A stretch of 64,000 nucleotides of DNA from Haloterrigena sp. KLK7 (GTDB lineage Archaea > Halobacteriota > Halobacteria > Halobacteriales > Natrialbaceae). The translations under genes were made by a program, and so were the position numbers. Positions within the stretch are counted from its first letter, which is position 1. Each line of letters starts with the position of its first letter. Below the pieces are notes generated by a model, which ran no database searches, was not told the origin of the DNA, and worked only from the letters and a program-made list of their open reading frames with translations. Shown one piece after another: positions 52,615 to 61,951 of the stretch. Where the stretch lies: contig NZ_CP149790.1 in assembly GCF_037914945.1 (NCBI RefSeq), forward strand, positions 1 through 64,000, written 5' to 3'.

Positions 52615-52771
52615 ATGCTCACTACTGGCCCCGAGAGCGACATCGTCCTCGTCGACGGCGCGCGAAGTTCCACGGAGACGTCGACGGCTACTGGACCCCG
52701 ACGTCAAGAGCGGCTTCGTTGGGACGAGTATCGGCAGCGGCATAATCATAGGACTGCTCGAGAGTCACTGA
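52615..52771 (+). pseudogene. Scrap of a second thiolase gene with large internal deletions
   Basis: The start reads MLTTGPESDIVLVDGARS, matching the thiolase N-terminus (DSEPDVVLVDGART). A middle piece GACGTCGACGGCTACTGGA matches the stretch around 49645 that encodes DVDAYW. The last part in another frame is DPDVKSGFVGTSIGSG, then GLLESH and a stop, matching the thiolase C-terminus (DPDVERGFVGMSIGGGG, GLLESY). About 1 kb of the middle of the gene is missing in at least two pieces, and the frame is shifted. Confidence 0.85.
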
Positions 52772-52897
52772 TCCGTCCGAACTCCCGCCACGACCCCAGA
52801 CAGGAACCGCCCCCTCCGGACCGATCGTCGCTCGAGGCCGCAGTCGACGATCCCGTCTTCGAGACGTTTACTTATCGGCCGTTCCGACTACCAGCAA

Positions 52898-53968
52898 ATG
52901 ACGCTGTACTCGCGGGTTCGCCCCCTCGCGTTCAAACTGCCGGCCGAGACCGCTCACGATCTCGGCAAGCGGACGCTCCGGGCGGCCCAGTCGACGTGGC
53001 CGACGCGGCGGGCCCTCGCCGCGGCCTACCGATACGACCATCCGGCCCTCGAGGTCGATCTCTTCGGCACCACGTTTCCGAACCCGGTCGGGATCGCGGC
53101 CGGCTTCGACAAGAACGCCGAAGTGACCCACGCCCTCGAGGCGCTGGGCTTCGGCTTCGTCGAGATCGGCACCGTCACGCCCTACCCGCAGACGGGCAAC
53201 GACCGCCCCCGGCTCTTCCGCCTCCGGGAGGACGAGGGGATGATCAACCGGATGGGTTTCAACGGGCAGGGAATGGAGGCCGTCAAGGAGCGACTCGAGG
53301 CCGACGGCGCGCCCGGCTTCCCGCTGGGCGTCAACATCGGGAAGATGAACTCCTCGACGGAGGCGGAGGCGATCGAGGACTACCGGCGCGTCTTCGATCG
53401 GCTCTCGCCCTTTGCCGACTACGTCGTCGTCAACGTCTCCTGTCCGAACACGCCCGACGAGTTCGACGAGGCCTCGCCCGACCATCTCCGGGAGATCTTC
53501 GAGACTCTCGAGGCAGAAAACGACGCGGACGTCCCGCTGCTGGTGAAGATCGGCCCCGACGAACCCGAGGAGTCGGTGCTCGACCTCGTCGACATCGTTC
53601 GGGAGTTCGAGCTGGACGGCATCGTCGCGACCAACACCTCGACGACGCGCGAGGGCCTCGAGTCGCCCGCCCGCGAGGAGTGGGGCGGGCTCAGCGGCGC
53701 CCCCATCGAAGACAGATCGACGGCCGTCGTGCGGACGGTCGCCGAGTACACGGACGGCGAACTGCCGATTATCGGCGTCGGCGGCGTCGATTCGGCCGCG
53801 AGCGCCTACGAGAAGATTCGCGCGGGCGCGTCACTGGTACAACTGTACACCGGCTTCGTCTACGAGGGACCGTCGACGGCCAAGCGGATCAACCGGGGAC
53901 TGGTCGCGTTGCTCGAGCGCGACGGGTTCTCGTCGGTCGAGGACGCGGTCGGAGCCGACCTCGAGTAG
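52898..53968 (+). CDS. pyrD: Dihydroorotate dehydrogenase (quinone type, class 2)
   Basis: FMN flavoprotein of pyrimidine synthesis, oxidising dihydroorotate to orotate at the membrane with quinone. The 356 residues include NPVGIAAGFDKNAEVTHALE, EIGTVTPYPQTGNDRPRLFR, GVNIGKMNSSTE and the active-site region YVVVNVSCPNTPDEFDE with the class 2 catalytic Ser. VGGVDSAASAYEKIRAGAS and LVQLYTGFVYEGP are the FMN phosphate site. The N-terminal helices LYSRVRPLAFKLPAETAHDL resemble the membrane-binding region of class 2 enzymes. The pyrC gene lies nearby on the opposite strand. Confidence 0.95.
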   Translation: MTLYSRVRPLAFKLPAETAHDLGKRTLRAAQSTWPTRRALAAAYRYDHPALEVDLFGTTFPNPVGIAAGFDKNAEVTHALEALGFGFVEIGTVTPYPQTGNDRPRLFRLREDEGMINRMGFNGQGMEAVKERLEADGAPGFPLGVNIGKMNSSTEAEAIEDYRRVFDRLSPFADYVVVNVSCPNTPDEFDEASPDHLREIFETLEAENDADVPLLVKIGPDEPEESVLDLVDIVREFELDGIVATNTSTTREGLESPAREEWGGLSGAPIEDRSTAVVRTVAEYTDGELPIIGVGGVDSAASAYEKIRAGASLVQLYTGFVYEGPSTAKRINRGLVALLERDGFSSVEDAVGADLE

Positions 53969-54092
53969 CGACAAGCGTGACTCGCGGCTGTGGCTCTCGA
54001 GTAACGGAATTTGGCCCGCAGATAGCGGGCACGGCGGGGACGGTCCTCCGTAGCGAAGGGCGGCCCGCGACGAACGCGAACGACGCCGACTG

Positions 54093-54332
54093 TTAGTCGG
54101 CGGGTTCGGCGTCGTCGATCGCGTCGTCGAGCCCGTGCAGTTCCGCCGGCCCGACGGCCTCGTCGGCGCGTTCTTCGCGGATCTCCCGGCTCGTCGAGTC
54201 CTCCTGTTGGGACTCGACGACGGGATCGGTGTCACCGTCGGTCACGGAGAGGTACACCGACCGAAGCTCCGCCGTCTTGTCTGCCTCGTCCGTCTCTCGG
54301 TCCTCGTCTGCCTCGGATTCGGGTTCCGTCAT
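54093..54332 (-). CDS. Small acidic conserved protein
   Basis: A 79-residue, strongly acidic protein (MTEPESEADEDRETDEADKT at the start, ending DAIDDAEPAD). The central part LRSVYLSVTDGDTDPVVESQ may form a strand. No family was recognised. It lies between pyrD and pyrC. It may be a real small haloarchaeal protein given codon use and composition. Confidence 0.6.
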   Translation of the reverse strand: MTEPESEADEDRETDEADKTAELRSVYLSVTDGDTDPVVESQQEDSTSREIREERADEAVGPAELHGLDDAIDDAEPAD

Positions 54333-54549
54333 AGGTGGTGACCCTCATCGAATCCGATGGATCGGACGGTGAATATAAACCCACCGCCGCTTTCAGGAGA
54401 TGAGAATCGTCGTGACTAACGACATCCGTTCCCGGTCGGACGGATATCGAACCTCGGTCGGACGGATATCGGACTACCGGTCGAAAACGAACGGCGCTGT
54501 CGGCGGTCGATCGCGGTCGCTGACGGGCAACCGCGATCGGCGACCACCG

Positions 54550-55941
54550 TTACGCGTCGCCGACGTCGCTCGCCTCGTCGACCGCGACTCGAGTCCCGTA
54601 GCCGGAGTCGCCGACGACCGAGCCGTCCTCGTAGACGACCTCGCCGCGGACGACGGTCGCCACCGCTCTGCCGGTAAAGGACTCGCCGATAAAGGGCGTC
54701 ACGCAGTTCTTGGAGTGCAACTCGTCGGCGTCCTCGAGGGTCCACTCCAAGTCGGGGTCGACGATCGTGAAGTCGGCGTCGGTGCCGACCTGCAGCGAAC
54801 CCTTCTGCGGATACATCCCCCAGACCTGCGCCGGTCGCGTCGAGTGGCGTCGCACCCACTCCTCGAGGGAGAGCCGCCCGCGATCGACGAAGGTGAGCAT
54901 GACCGGAATCTCGGTCTCGAGGCCGACGAATCCCGAAATGGCGTCCCAGGTGTTCCCGAACGGATCGTCGACTTTCTTCTCCTCGGGGGTGTGCGGCGCG
55001 TGGTCGGTCGCGATCGCGTCGATCGCGCCCTCGTCGATGCCGACCTCCCACAACCGCTCGCGCTCCGCGGCGTCCCGAATCGGGGGCTGAATGCGGGCCG
55101 GGTTGCCCTTCTCGCGCATGACCTCCTCGGTGAACCAGAGGTAGTGGGGCGTCGTCTCGGCGGTGACGTCGACGCCGCGCTCTTTCCCGCGGGCGACGGC
55201 CTCGGCGGCCGACCCCGAGGAGACGTGGAACATGTGAACCTTCGCGCCGGTCTCCTCGGCGAAGGTGATCATCCGCTCGACGGCCTCCCGCTCGGCGATC
55301 ACGGGCCGGGAGTGGGAGTGGTCGATCGGGTCGTTCCTGCCTTCGGCCTTGAACTTCTCCGTGTAGTGGTCGATGATCTCGCCGTTCTCCTCGTGGAATC
55401 CCAGCCGCTTGCCGGTCTCCCGGATCTTCTCCATCGCCTCGAGGATCTCGCCGTCGTTCGGCGGCGGGACGTCGCCCACCGTCGACCCGAGGAAGATCTT
55501 GAACCCGAGCGGACCGACCGCGTCGATGTCGGAAATGCGATCGAGGTTCTCGCTCGTGACGACCGCGTAGCTCTGGAAGTCGACGTGGGCCGAGGCCTCG
55601 CCGCGCTCGAACTTCAACTCGAGGTGGTCCGGTCGGTCGATGACCGGATCCGTGTTGGGCATCCCGACGACGGTCGTCACGCCGCCGGCGGCCGCGGCCC
55701 GCGTGGCCGACTCCCAGTCCTCCTTGTACTCCAGGCCGGGCTCGCGGTTGTGGATGTGACAGTCGACGATGCCCGGCACCAACACGTTCCCCTCGGCGTC
55801 GACGACGCGGTCCGCGTCGGGAAGCCGGTCGCTGCGGCCGACGGCGACGATCTCACCGTCCTCGACGGCGACGCCCGAGTCGGGCGAGCGGCCCGCCGGC
55901 GTGACGACGGTACAGTTGCGTACGACGAGATCAACGGTCAT
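54550..55941 (-). CDS. pyrC: Dihydroorotase (amidohydrolase family)
   Basis: A 463-residue amidohydrolase. It has the metal motifs: DCHIHNREPG (H-x-H near residue 61), GFKIFLGSTVG (carboxylated Lys near 146), FHEENGEII (His), VHMFHVSSGSA (His) and AIATDHAPHTPEEK (catalytic Asp near 312). The R in REPGLEYKEDW fits dihydroorotase over hydantoinase. ATG at 55941 is chosen because the fold starts MTVDLVVRNCTVVTP; the open frame before it is basic shadow. With pyrD nearby this supplies two steps of pyrimidine synthesis. Dihydropyrimidinase is the main alternative assignment. Confidence 0.9.
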   Translation of the reverse strand: MTVDLVVRNCTVVTPAGRSPDSGVAVEDGEIVAVGRSDRLPDADRVVDAEGNVLVPGIVDCHIHNREPGLEYKEDWESATRAAAAGGVTTVVGMPNTDPVIDRPDHLELKFERGEASAHVDFQSYAVVTSENLDRISDIDAVGPLGFKIFLGSTVGDVPPPNDGEILEAMEKIRETGKRLGFHEENGEIIDHYTEKFKAEGRNDPIDHSHSRPVIAEREAVERMITFAEETGAKVHMFHVSSGSAAEAVARGKERGVDVTAETTPHYLWFTEEVMREKGNPARIQPPIRDAAERERLWEVGIDEGAIDAIATDHAPHTPEEKKVDDPFGNTWDAISGFVGLETEIPVMLTFVDRGRLSLEEWVRRHSTRPAQVWGMYPQKGSLQVGTDADFTIVDPDLEWTLEDADELHSKNCVTPFIGESFTGRAVATVVRGEVVYEDGSVVGDSGYGTRVAVDEASDVGDA

Positions 55942-56188
55942 TGCCGAGAGGTTGCTGAGGGTCGCGCATATAGCTTCCCCAAACGAGTCACGGCCCCCGC
56001 CGGGACGTCGGCGCCGTGCCGACCGGTCCCGGCCGGCGAACGCGTCGATTCGGCGGGCGACGAGCGCGGCGGTCCAGCGGTCCAACGGCCGACGCGCCGC
56101 CGTAAGTGGTGCTTACGAGGGAGGGGGTCGCGGAATCCCAGGGGTACGAATCGGATACTAAACACCGGGTCGCTGGTGGTAGGATCCA

Positions 56189-57166
56189 ATGGATTCGACA
56201 GCGATTCGCGACAAGACGGTGCTCGTCACCGGCGGCGCGGGCTTTATCGGGAGTCACCTCGTCGAGGCGCTGGCGCCGGACAACGAGGTTCGCGTCCTCG
56301 ACGACTTCTCGTCGGGCGACCGCGCGTATCTCCCGGAGAGCGTAACGACCGTCGAGGGCGACGTCGCCGATCCGATCGCCCTCCAGCAGGCGGCCCGCGG
56401 CGTCGATATCATCTTCCACCACGCCGCGCTCGTCAGCGTCACGCAGAGCGTCGACGCGCCCCGGCGGAGCAACGAGACGAACCTCGACGCGAGCCTGCTG
56501 GTCTTGGAACAGGCCCGCCAAGAGGACGCCCGCGTCGTCGTCGCCTCGAGCGCCGCGGTCTACGGCCACCCCGACGAACTGCCCGTGTCGGAGACCGCCT
56601 CGACCGAACCGACCTCTCCCTACGGCATCCAGAAGCTCGCCGTCGACCAGTACGCCCGCCGCTACGCGGATCTCTACGATCTGGAGACGGTCGCGCTGCG
56701 GTACTTCAACGCCTACGGACCGCGCCAGCAGGGCCCCTACAGCGGCGTCATCTCGACGTTCCTCGAGCAGGCGCGCGCGGGCGAGCCGATCACGATCGAG
56801 GGCGACGGCGAACAGACCCGGGACTTCGTCCACGTCAGCGATATCGTCCGGGCGAACCTCCGGGCGGCGACGACCGACGCGGTCGGCGAGGCGTACAACA
56901 TCGGTACGGGAAGCCGGACGTCGATCGAGGAGTTGGCGGAGACGATCAGGGACGCGACCGACTCCGACTCGCCGATCGTCCACCGCGATCCCCGTCCCGG
57001 CGACATCAGACACAGCGGTGCGGACATCTCCAAGGCCAGGCGAACGCTCGGGTTCGAGCCGCGGGTGACCCTCGAGAGCGGCATTCAATCGCTCGTTGAC
57101 GGGACGCGACTCGCGCCGGTGGACACCGACGCCGAGCCGATCCAGGAGGAAAGCACAATCAGCTGA
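56189..57166 (+). CDS. NAD-dependent epimerase (UDP-glucose 4-epimerase type)
   Basis: A 325-residue extended SDR. VLVTGGAGFIGSHLVEAL is the NAD loop, HHAALVSVTQSV the second conserved site, ASSAAVYG and YGIQKLAVDQYA give the Ser/Tyr/Lys triad, and RYFNAYGPRQQ and GDGEQTRDFVHVSD are the usual C-terminal motifs. It acts on UDP-hexoses or similar nucleotide sugars, probably for cell-surface glycans. It is clearly separate in sequence from the CBS fusion protein at 23783. Confidence 0.9.
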   Translation: MDSTAIRDKTVLVTGGAGFIGSHLVEALAPDNEVRVLDDFSSGDRAYLPESVTTVEGDVADPIALQQAARGVDIIFHHAALVSVTQSVDAPRRSNETNLDASLLVLEQARQEDARVVVASSAAVYGHPDELPVSETASTEPTSPYGIQKLAVDQYARRYADLYDLETVALRYFNAYGPRQQGPYSGVISTFLEQARAGEPITIEGDGEQTRDFVHVSDIVRANLRAATTDAVGEAYNIGTGSRTSIEELAETIRDATDSDSPIVHRDPRPGDIRHSGADISKARRTLGFEPRVTLESGIQSLVDGTRLAPVDTDAEPIQEESTIS

Positions 57167-57342
57167 CCGGCGGACGGGCTTTCAAACGGCCGCAGACGCC
57201 GCTATATCCCGCTGTTTGATATCTGTGAGGGTATCGTCCGCTACGAGATCCGCTCGGAGACCGAGTTAGTAGCGGATAGAACGGCGTTTCCGTGAGTGTA
57301 GGTGAAAGATAACTAACGGAATACGCCGCCTCACGGACGGAT

Positions 57343-57750
57343 ATGATCCAGACCCTCGCCGGGCTCGCCGCGATTCCCGGCCAGAGCGGCGCGACACCGG
57401 GACAGAGCCTCGTCGTGTTCGCCGTCAGCCTGCTGATCGGCGCCGTCGGCATCTACGTCGGCGCGAAGGTCATCGTCGACGCCGAGGACTACACGTACGC
57501 ACTCGTCACGGCCTTGATCGGGGCGGTCGTCTGGGGCGTCGTCGGGTTCTTCCTCGGCTGGATCCCGCTGCTCGGTCCGCTACTGGTCTTCGTCGCCTAT
57601 CTCGCAGTGGTCAACGCTCGGTATCCGGGCGGCTGGATCGACGCCGCCGCGATTACGATCGTCGCCTGGCTATCGGTCCTGATCGTCCTCTACGTCCTCG
57701 CGCTCATCGGCGTGACCGGGTTCGAGGCCGCCGGCGTGCCGGGCGTCTAG
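57343..57750 (+). CDS. Small multi-spanning membrane protein
   Basis: A 135-residue protein with four membrane segments (about residues 23-43, 52-72, 74-92 and 104-127). The N-terminus is MIQTLAGLAAIPGQSGATPG. No charged catalytic motif is seen and no family was recognised. It lies alone after the epimerase gene. Confidence 0.72.
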   Translation: MIQTLAGLAAIPGQSGATPGQSLVVFAVSLLIGAVGIYVGAKVIVDAEDYTYALVTALIGAVVWGVVGFFLGWIPLLGPLLVFVAYLAVVNARYPGGWIDAAAITIVAWLSVLIVLYVLALIGVTGFEAAGVPGV

Positions 57751-58695
57751 GGCGGGCGATCGCGTCCGCGACAGCGTCGTCCACCGCGATTGCTCGGTCT
57801 CGGTTCCGTACTCACACGGCTACCGTCCGACAATGCTCCGTCTCGGCCTCGAAAGCGCGTCGGTCAGGTCCGGCGGCCGGAACCGGCGCCAGCGACATCG
57901 CGGCAGAGCCGTTGTGCCCACTAGTTCGATCACGCCGGGAGTTACGCCACCGCGGCGTTCGCGGTCGCTCACAGCGCCGGTATTCGCCTCGAGCGTTCGG
58001 CCGCATCGGGAGTCGAGGCAGCCTCGAGCGCAGCGACACCGCTAATTCGGCGGCTTCCGGAGAGACGGCCCAGGCCCGATCGACGTCGACGACTGAGCCG
58101 GCGCGACGGAAGCCGCGAGACCGGCCCACCGGACCCGGCACTGCTCGACGGTACCGGTCGGGCCGTCATCGACGGTCCGCCTCGATAGCGTCCCGGTTCA
58201 CGTCATTCGAGTGATGATGACGTCTCGCGGAGGATCGGCGCGGAACCGGCTCGAGAAGGAGACTGACCGGCGCTGAGCCCGTTTCGATTATCGAGACAGT
58301 CATCGAATTGATTGCTTACCATCTGAATCGGAACGAATCCCGGCTAGTCGTTTCAAACGTCCGACCGAGTTTATTCGAATCCTCGGTCTACGGCTCTCCG
58401 AAGCACCATCGCGCCTGCCATCATCGTCAGTTCCGTCGACAGGTCCGGCAGTCGAGATTCGGTCGACTGTACAGCCACCGCGGGCGGAGCCGCGTGGACC
58501 GAGATGCCGGTACGGCGCGCACCGGGCGGGGAGGGATCGCGCGGCGGGAATCCCTCGACGAGCGACTGAACGACCGACACCATCACCGATCGTGAAATAC
58601 TGCACAGGAACGATAAATGACTGATAAAAAACATTTTGAAGAGCGGTATCGACGGTACAGGGAAACGTGAGCGAATCAACCCCCATCCAATCCAC
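57751..58695. other. Long intergenic region, no convincing gene
   Basis: About 950 bp. Several frames remain open on both strands, for example 57812-58141 (-) and 58371-58703 (-), but they are Arg/Ser/Pro-rich without acidic bias or known motif. The last 100 bp before 58696 are AT-rich and probably hold the promoter of the next gene. No RNA gene was recognised. Confidence 0.5.
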
Positions 58696-59202
58696 ATGAG
58701 CATTCACTTCCGAGTTAGTCTCGCGACGATCGCCGCCTTCGGTCCGGGCAGCATCGGCATCGAGTCAGTCGTTCCGACACACCACCTCGAGTCACTGAGC
58801 GGTGTCGTCTCGTTGACTCGGCCGCTACAGATCGAGTGGAGCCCGCATTTCGCGGCGCTTGCCGGCATCGTCGCGCTCGCTCTCCTGAGCGGCGTCCTCG
58901 TCGCCCGCAACCGGTTCGATCAACAGAACGCCTTCGTGGCCGATCCGGAACCGCGACACGAGGAGTTCCTCACCGATCGCGAGCACGTCCAGCGACTCAT
59001 CCGCGAGAACGGGGGGCGGATGAAACAGTCGGAGATCGTCAACGACGTCGACTGGTCGAAAGCGAAGGTCAGTCGACTGCTCGCCGAACTCGAGGAGGAG
59101 GATCGCATCACGAAACTCCGACTCGGTCGCGAGAACCTGGTCTGTCTACCGGGCCACGAACCGACCGCTTCTCAGTCGCCCGAACAGCCGAGAAACGAAT
59201 GA
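58696..59202 (+). CDS. Membrane-anchored winged-helix regulator
   Basis: A 168-residue protein. Hydrophobic segments are near residues 5-25 and 50-70 (FAALAGIVALALLSGVLVA), followed by a cytoplasmic wHTH: EHVQRLIRENGGRMKQSEIV, DVDWSKAKVSRLLAELEEE and ITKLRLGRENLVCLPGHEP. This HTH is the haloarchaeal type recalled as DUF7343, which ends with the same LVCLPGHEP. It would bind DNA while tethered to the membrane. ATG at 58696 matches the first hydrophobic helix. Confidence 0.82.
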   Translation: MSIHFRVSLATIAAFGPGSIGIESVVPTHHLESLSGVVSLTRPLQIEWSPHFAALAGIVALALLSGVLVARNRFDQQNAFVADPEPRHEEFLTDREHVQRLIRENGGRMKQSEIVNDVDWSKAKVSRLLAELEEEDRITKLRLGRENLVCLPGHEPTASQSPEQPRNE

Positions 59203-59355
59203 GGATTGTGAACCTATCACCAACCATTGCTTTCCGGGATCGACCTGCAATCCTGATCCGGCGCTCGTGGCCGTAGTTTCCTGTTACGTGACGAAATGGT
59301 TGTGGCGGTTTATGCGGCGAACGCACGGAGTAATCAGTGCCATCACGGCACAGAC

Positions 59356-61356
59356 ATGAACGCACGCAATCAGCTACTCGTGGTACTCACCGCGTTGATG
59401 ATGGTGTGCTCGAGCGGGGCGATGGTCGTCGGTGCGGCACCGGCAACCGTCGACGAGCACAACCAAGTCGACGACGATGAGCCCGAGGGACTCGAGGAGG
59501 GGAACGACACATCGACAGCCGAGGACGCGTCGAACGATAGTGTCGCAGAGGAATCGGACGACAGTGACGGCGAAGAGATGGCCGGACCGATCGATGAAGA
59601 AACGGAGGGCGAGCAGAACGCCTACGTGAACTTCAGCGATCAGGCGACCGAGGGCGAGACGGTCGTCATCGATAACGTGACGATGGCCAGCGGCGGATTC
59701 GTCGTGATTCACGACAGCAGCCTGCTGGCCGACGGTCAAAACGTCTTCTCGAGTGTCATCGGGACGTCCGCGTATCTCGAGGCGGGAACGCACGAGAACG
59801 TCGAAGTGACGCTCGACGAACCGCTCGCGGAAGACGAGACGCTGATCGCGATGCCGCATCGCGACACGAACGCGAACGAGACGTACGACTTCGTCGAAAC
59901 CGAGGGTGCAGCAGACATTCCGTACCTGACGGCGACGGATGATCCGGTAACCGACCAAGCCGTCGTCACCGTCGGCGAAACGGCAGCCGAGGAGCCTACC
60001 GAGACTGAAGAACCGGTCGTCGAGGAACCGAACGAAACTGAAGAGCCGGTCGTCGAGCAGCCTACCGAGACCGAAGAACCGGTCGTTGAGGAGCCTACCG
60101 AGACCGAAGAACCAGTCGTCGAGGAGCCCAACGAGACCGATGACGGCAGAATAAGCGTCCACATCGAAAACGTGACCGTCTTCGTGTTCCTCGGAGACCC
60201 CCCGGACATGTCCGACCACCCGGACATGCCCGCAGCCAATGAGAGCGACTCCGGGTACAACGCAGACGGAATCTCCGTCGAGAACGGTACCGATACTGCT
60301 AACGACACCGATACGAGTAGCGACACCGATACGAGTAGCGACACCGATGCTGCGACCGAGAGCACGCTCGAGATGGGCGAGCAGCAGATAGACGTCACGA
60401 TCGGTCAGGTCACGGTCGTTCCGGCCAGCCAACATCAGTCCGGAATGAGCGACCACCACGACGGAATGGGCGATTCGGTCCACGAGCAGTCCAACGAGAC
60501 CGAATCACCGACCGAGGCCCAGTCCGGAGCGACCGATAACGGCAACGCCGATATCGTCATCGAACAAGCGACCGTCTTCGTGTTCATCGGGGACATCGGC
60601 GAGCTCCCTCAGCAGCCGACCGAAGAGCAGCCCGAGCAGCCGGTCGAGGAACCGAACGAGACCGAAGAACCGGTTGTTGAGGAACCGAACGAGACCGAAG
60701 AACCGGTTGTTGAGGAACCGAACGAGACCGAAGAACCGGTTGTTGAAGAGCCGAACGAAACTGAAGAACCGGTCGTTGAAGGGCCGAACGAGACCGAAGA
60801 ACCGGTCGTTGAGGAACCGAACGAAACCGAAGAACCGGCCGTTGAAGAGCCGAACGAAACTGAAGAACCAGTCGTCGAAGAGCCGAACGAGACTGAAGAA
60901 CCCGTCACCGAGGAACCGAGCGAGACCGAAGAGCCAGCTGAGGAAGAAGAAACCGCTGACTCGTTCACGGTCGAGAACCTCCAGGCACCGGACACTGCCG
61001 CGGTCGGTGAGCCGCTGACCGTCACGGCAACGATCACGAACCCGACGGACGAAGAGCGGACCGAAGCGGCGCAGTTCCGTCTGGACGGTGACCTGGTCGA
61101 AGCGCAGGAGGTAACGCTGGGAGCCGGCGAAACCAGTGACGTCGAGTTCGAGGTCGACACGAGCGACCTCGAGCCCGGCCAGTACGTCCACATGGTCCTC
61201 ACCGAGTTCTCCGGCGAGGTCAGCCCGATCGAGATCACCGCGGCGACGAGCGGCGACGGCGACCTCGAGAACGATACCGTCTCTGTCGACGGTGAAGCCA
61301 ACACCACCGTCAACGAGAGCGCCAACGCGACGGGCAACACCACTGCCGCGAACTGA
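59356..61356 (+). CDS. Large secreted protein with DUF7282-like domain and Glu/Pro/Thr repeats
   Basis: A 666-residue secreted protein. A Sec-type signal (QLLVVLTALMMVCSSGAMVV) is followed by an acidic stretch, then a beta domain (residues about 90-200, AYVNFSDQATEGETVVIDNV to DIPYLTATDD), recalled as DUF7282. Short EEPNETEEPV-type repeats occur near residues 210-260 and again, in a much longer block, near 430-535. A C-terminal CARDB-like domain (FTVENLQAPDTAAVGEPLTV, about 536-630) closes the protein. It ends in N-x-T/S-rich sequons suited to glycosylation. It probably coats or extends from the cell surface. The start at 59356 is the signal-peptide Met. Confidence 0.85.
   Translation: MNARNQLLVVLTALMMVCSSGAMVVGAAPATVDEHNQVDDDEPEGLEEGNDTSTAEDASNDSVAEESDDSDGEEMAGPIDEETEGEQNAYVNFSDQATEGETVVIDNVTMASGGFVVIHDSSLLADGQNVFSSVIGTSAYLEAGTHENVEVTLDEPLAEDETLIAMPHRDTNANETYDFVETEGAADIPYLTATDDPVTDQAVVTVGETAAEEPTETEEPVVEEPNETEEPVVEQPTETEEPVVEEPTETEEPVVEEPNETDDGRISVHIENVTVFVFLGDPPDMSDHPDMPAANESDSGYNADGISVENGTDTANDTDTSSDTDTSSDTDAATESTLEMGEQQIDVTIGQVTVVPASQHQSGMSDHHDGMGDSVHEQSNETESPTEAQSGATDNGNADIVIEQATVFVFIGDIGELPQQPTEEQPEQPVEEPNETEEPVVEEPNETEEPVVEEPNETEEPVVEEPNETEEPVVEGPNETEEPVVEEPNETEEPAVEEPNETEEPVVEEPNETEEPVTEEPSETEEPAEEEETADSFTVENLQAPDTAAVGEPLTVTATITNPTDEERTEAAQFRLDGDLVEAQEVTLGAGETSDVEFEVDTSDLEPGQYVHMVLTEFSGEVSPIEITAATSGDGDLENDTVSVDGEANTTVNESANATGNTTAAN
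59986..60945 (+). repeat. 30-bp coding repeats in the surface protein gene
   Basis: Two blocks of tandem 30-bp units encode E-E-P-N-E-T-E-E-P-V and variants (T for N, G, A or Q at single places). The first block spans about 59990-60135 and the second about 60640-60945 with around ten copies. Neighbouring copies are often identical at the DNA level (for example 60650-60740), a sign of recent slippage or recombination. Confidence 0.85.
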
Positions 61357-61447
61357 TCCGAGTCGCGCGACGCAGGCAGCCGATCTTTTTTGGAGCGCGC
61401 TACGGGGAGAAGCGACGGCGGTTCCGCCTGACTAGACGCGAAGACGG

Positions 61448-61951
61448 TCAGCTGAGCAGCCGATACAGACTGCTCGCGGCGACGATCAGGAGCACGAGGA
61501 CGCTCGAGAGTACCGGATCGATACTCGAGACGAGCGGGAGTCCGAGCCCGGCGAGCGCGATGATCCCGAGGCCGACGATACAGAGGGCGAGGTGGAGTTG
61601 CAGGACCGACGGCTGAAGCTCGCCGTGGCCGTCGATGTACTGTAAGACGTCATCGAAGTTCGGCCCGGGCGTGATCGTCTTCGAATCGGAGTCGTACTCG
61701 ATGACGGCGTCTTCCTGGAGCTGCGGGAGATGCGTCTGCTGCAGGGAGACGTAGACGCTCTTGTAGAGGTTGTTCGGAACGGGCGTCGTGTCCGTCTCGC
61801 TGGCGGCGATCTCCGAGGCGATATCCGAGACGTCGACCTGTCCGGCCTCTTCGGCGAGCAACTGTACGATCGCTCTCCGTCTGTCGTTCCCGAGGATGTG
61901 AAACACTTCACTTTCCTCGAGCGACTCAGTTCGGTTCGTCTGGACAGACAT
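61448..61951 (-). CDS. Winged-helix protein with C-terminal membrane helices
   Basis: A 167-residue protein. EVFHILGNDRRRAIVQLLAE begins the wHTH recalled as DUF7344; VDVSDIASEIAASET and YVSLQQTHLPQLQEDAVIEY complete the fold. Two membrane segments lie at about 115-137 and 143-165. Together with the gene at 58696 it makes two membrane-linked regulators around the large surface protein gene. They might control it, which is an inference from position. Confidence 0.83.
   Translation of the reverse strand: MSVQTNRTESLEESEVFHILGNDRRRAIVQLLAEEAGQVDVSDIASEIAASETDTTPVPNNLYKSVYVSLQQTHLPQLQEDAVIEYDSDSKTITPGPNFDDVLQYIDGHGELQPSVLQLHLALCIVGLGIIALAGLGLPLVSSIDPVLSSVLVLLIVAASSLYRLLS

Noticed and set aside
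54400-57099. 899-codon open frame on the plus strand across pyrC and the epimerase
   Set aside because: It lies antisense to pyrC and out of frame with the epimerase, both with clear family motifs; the frame is open only because of high GC.
58371-58703. 110-residue minus-strand frame
   Set aside because: Ser/Pro/Arg-rich, no known motif, and it overlaps the start of a better-supported gene.
59374-60483. Antisense frame with repeated FFGLGRLL
   Set aside because: The repeat is the mirror of the EEPNETEEPV coding repeats on the other strand.
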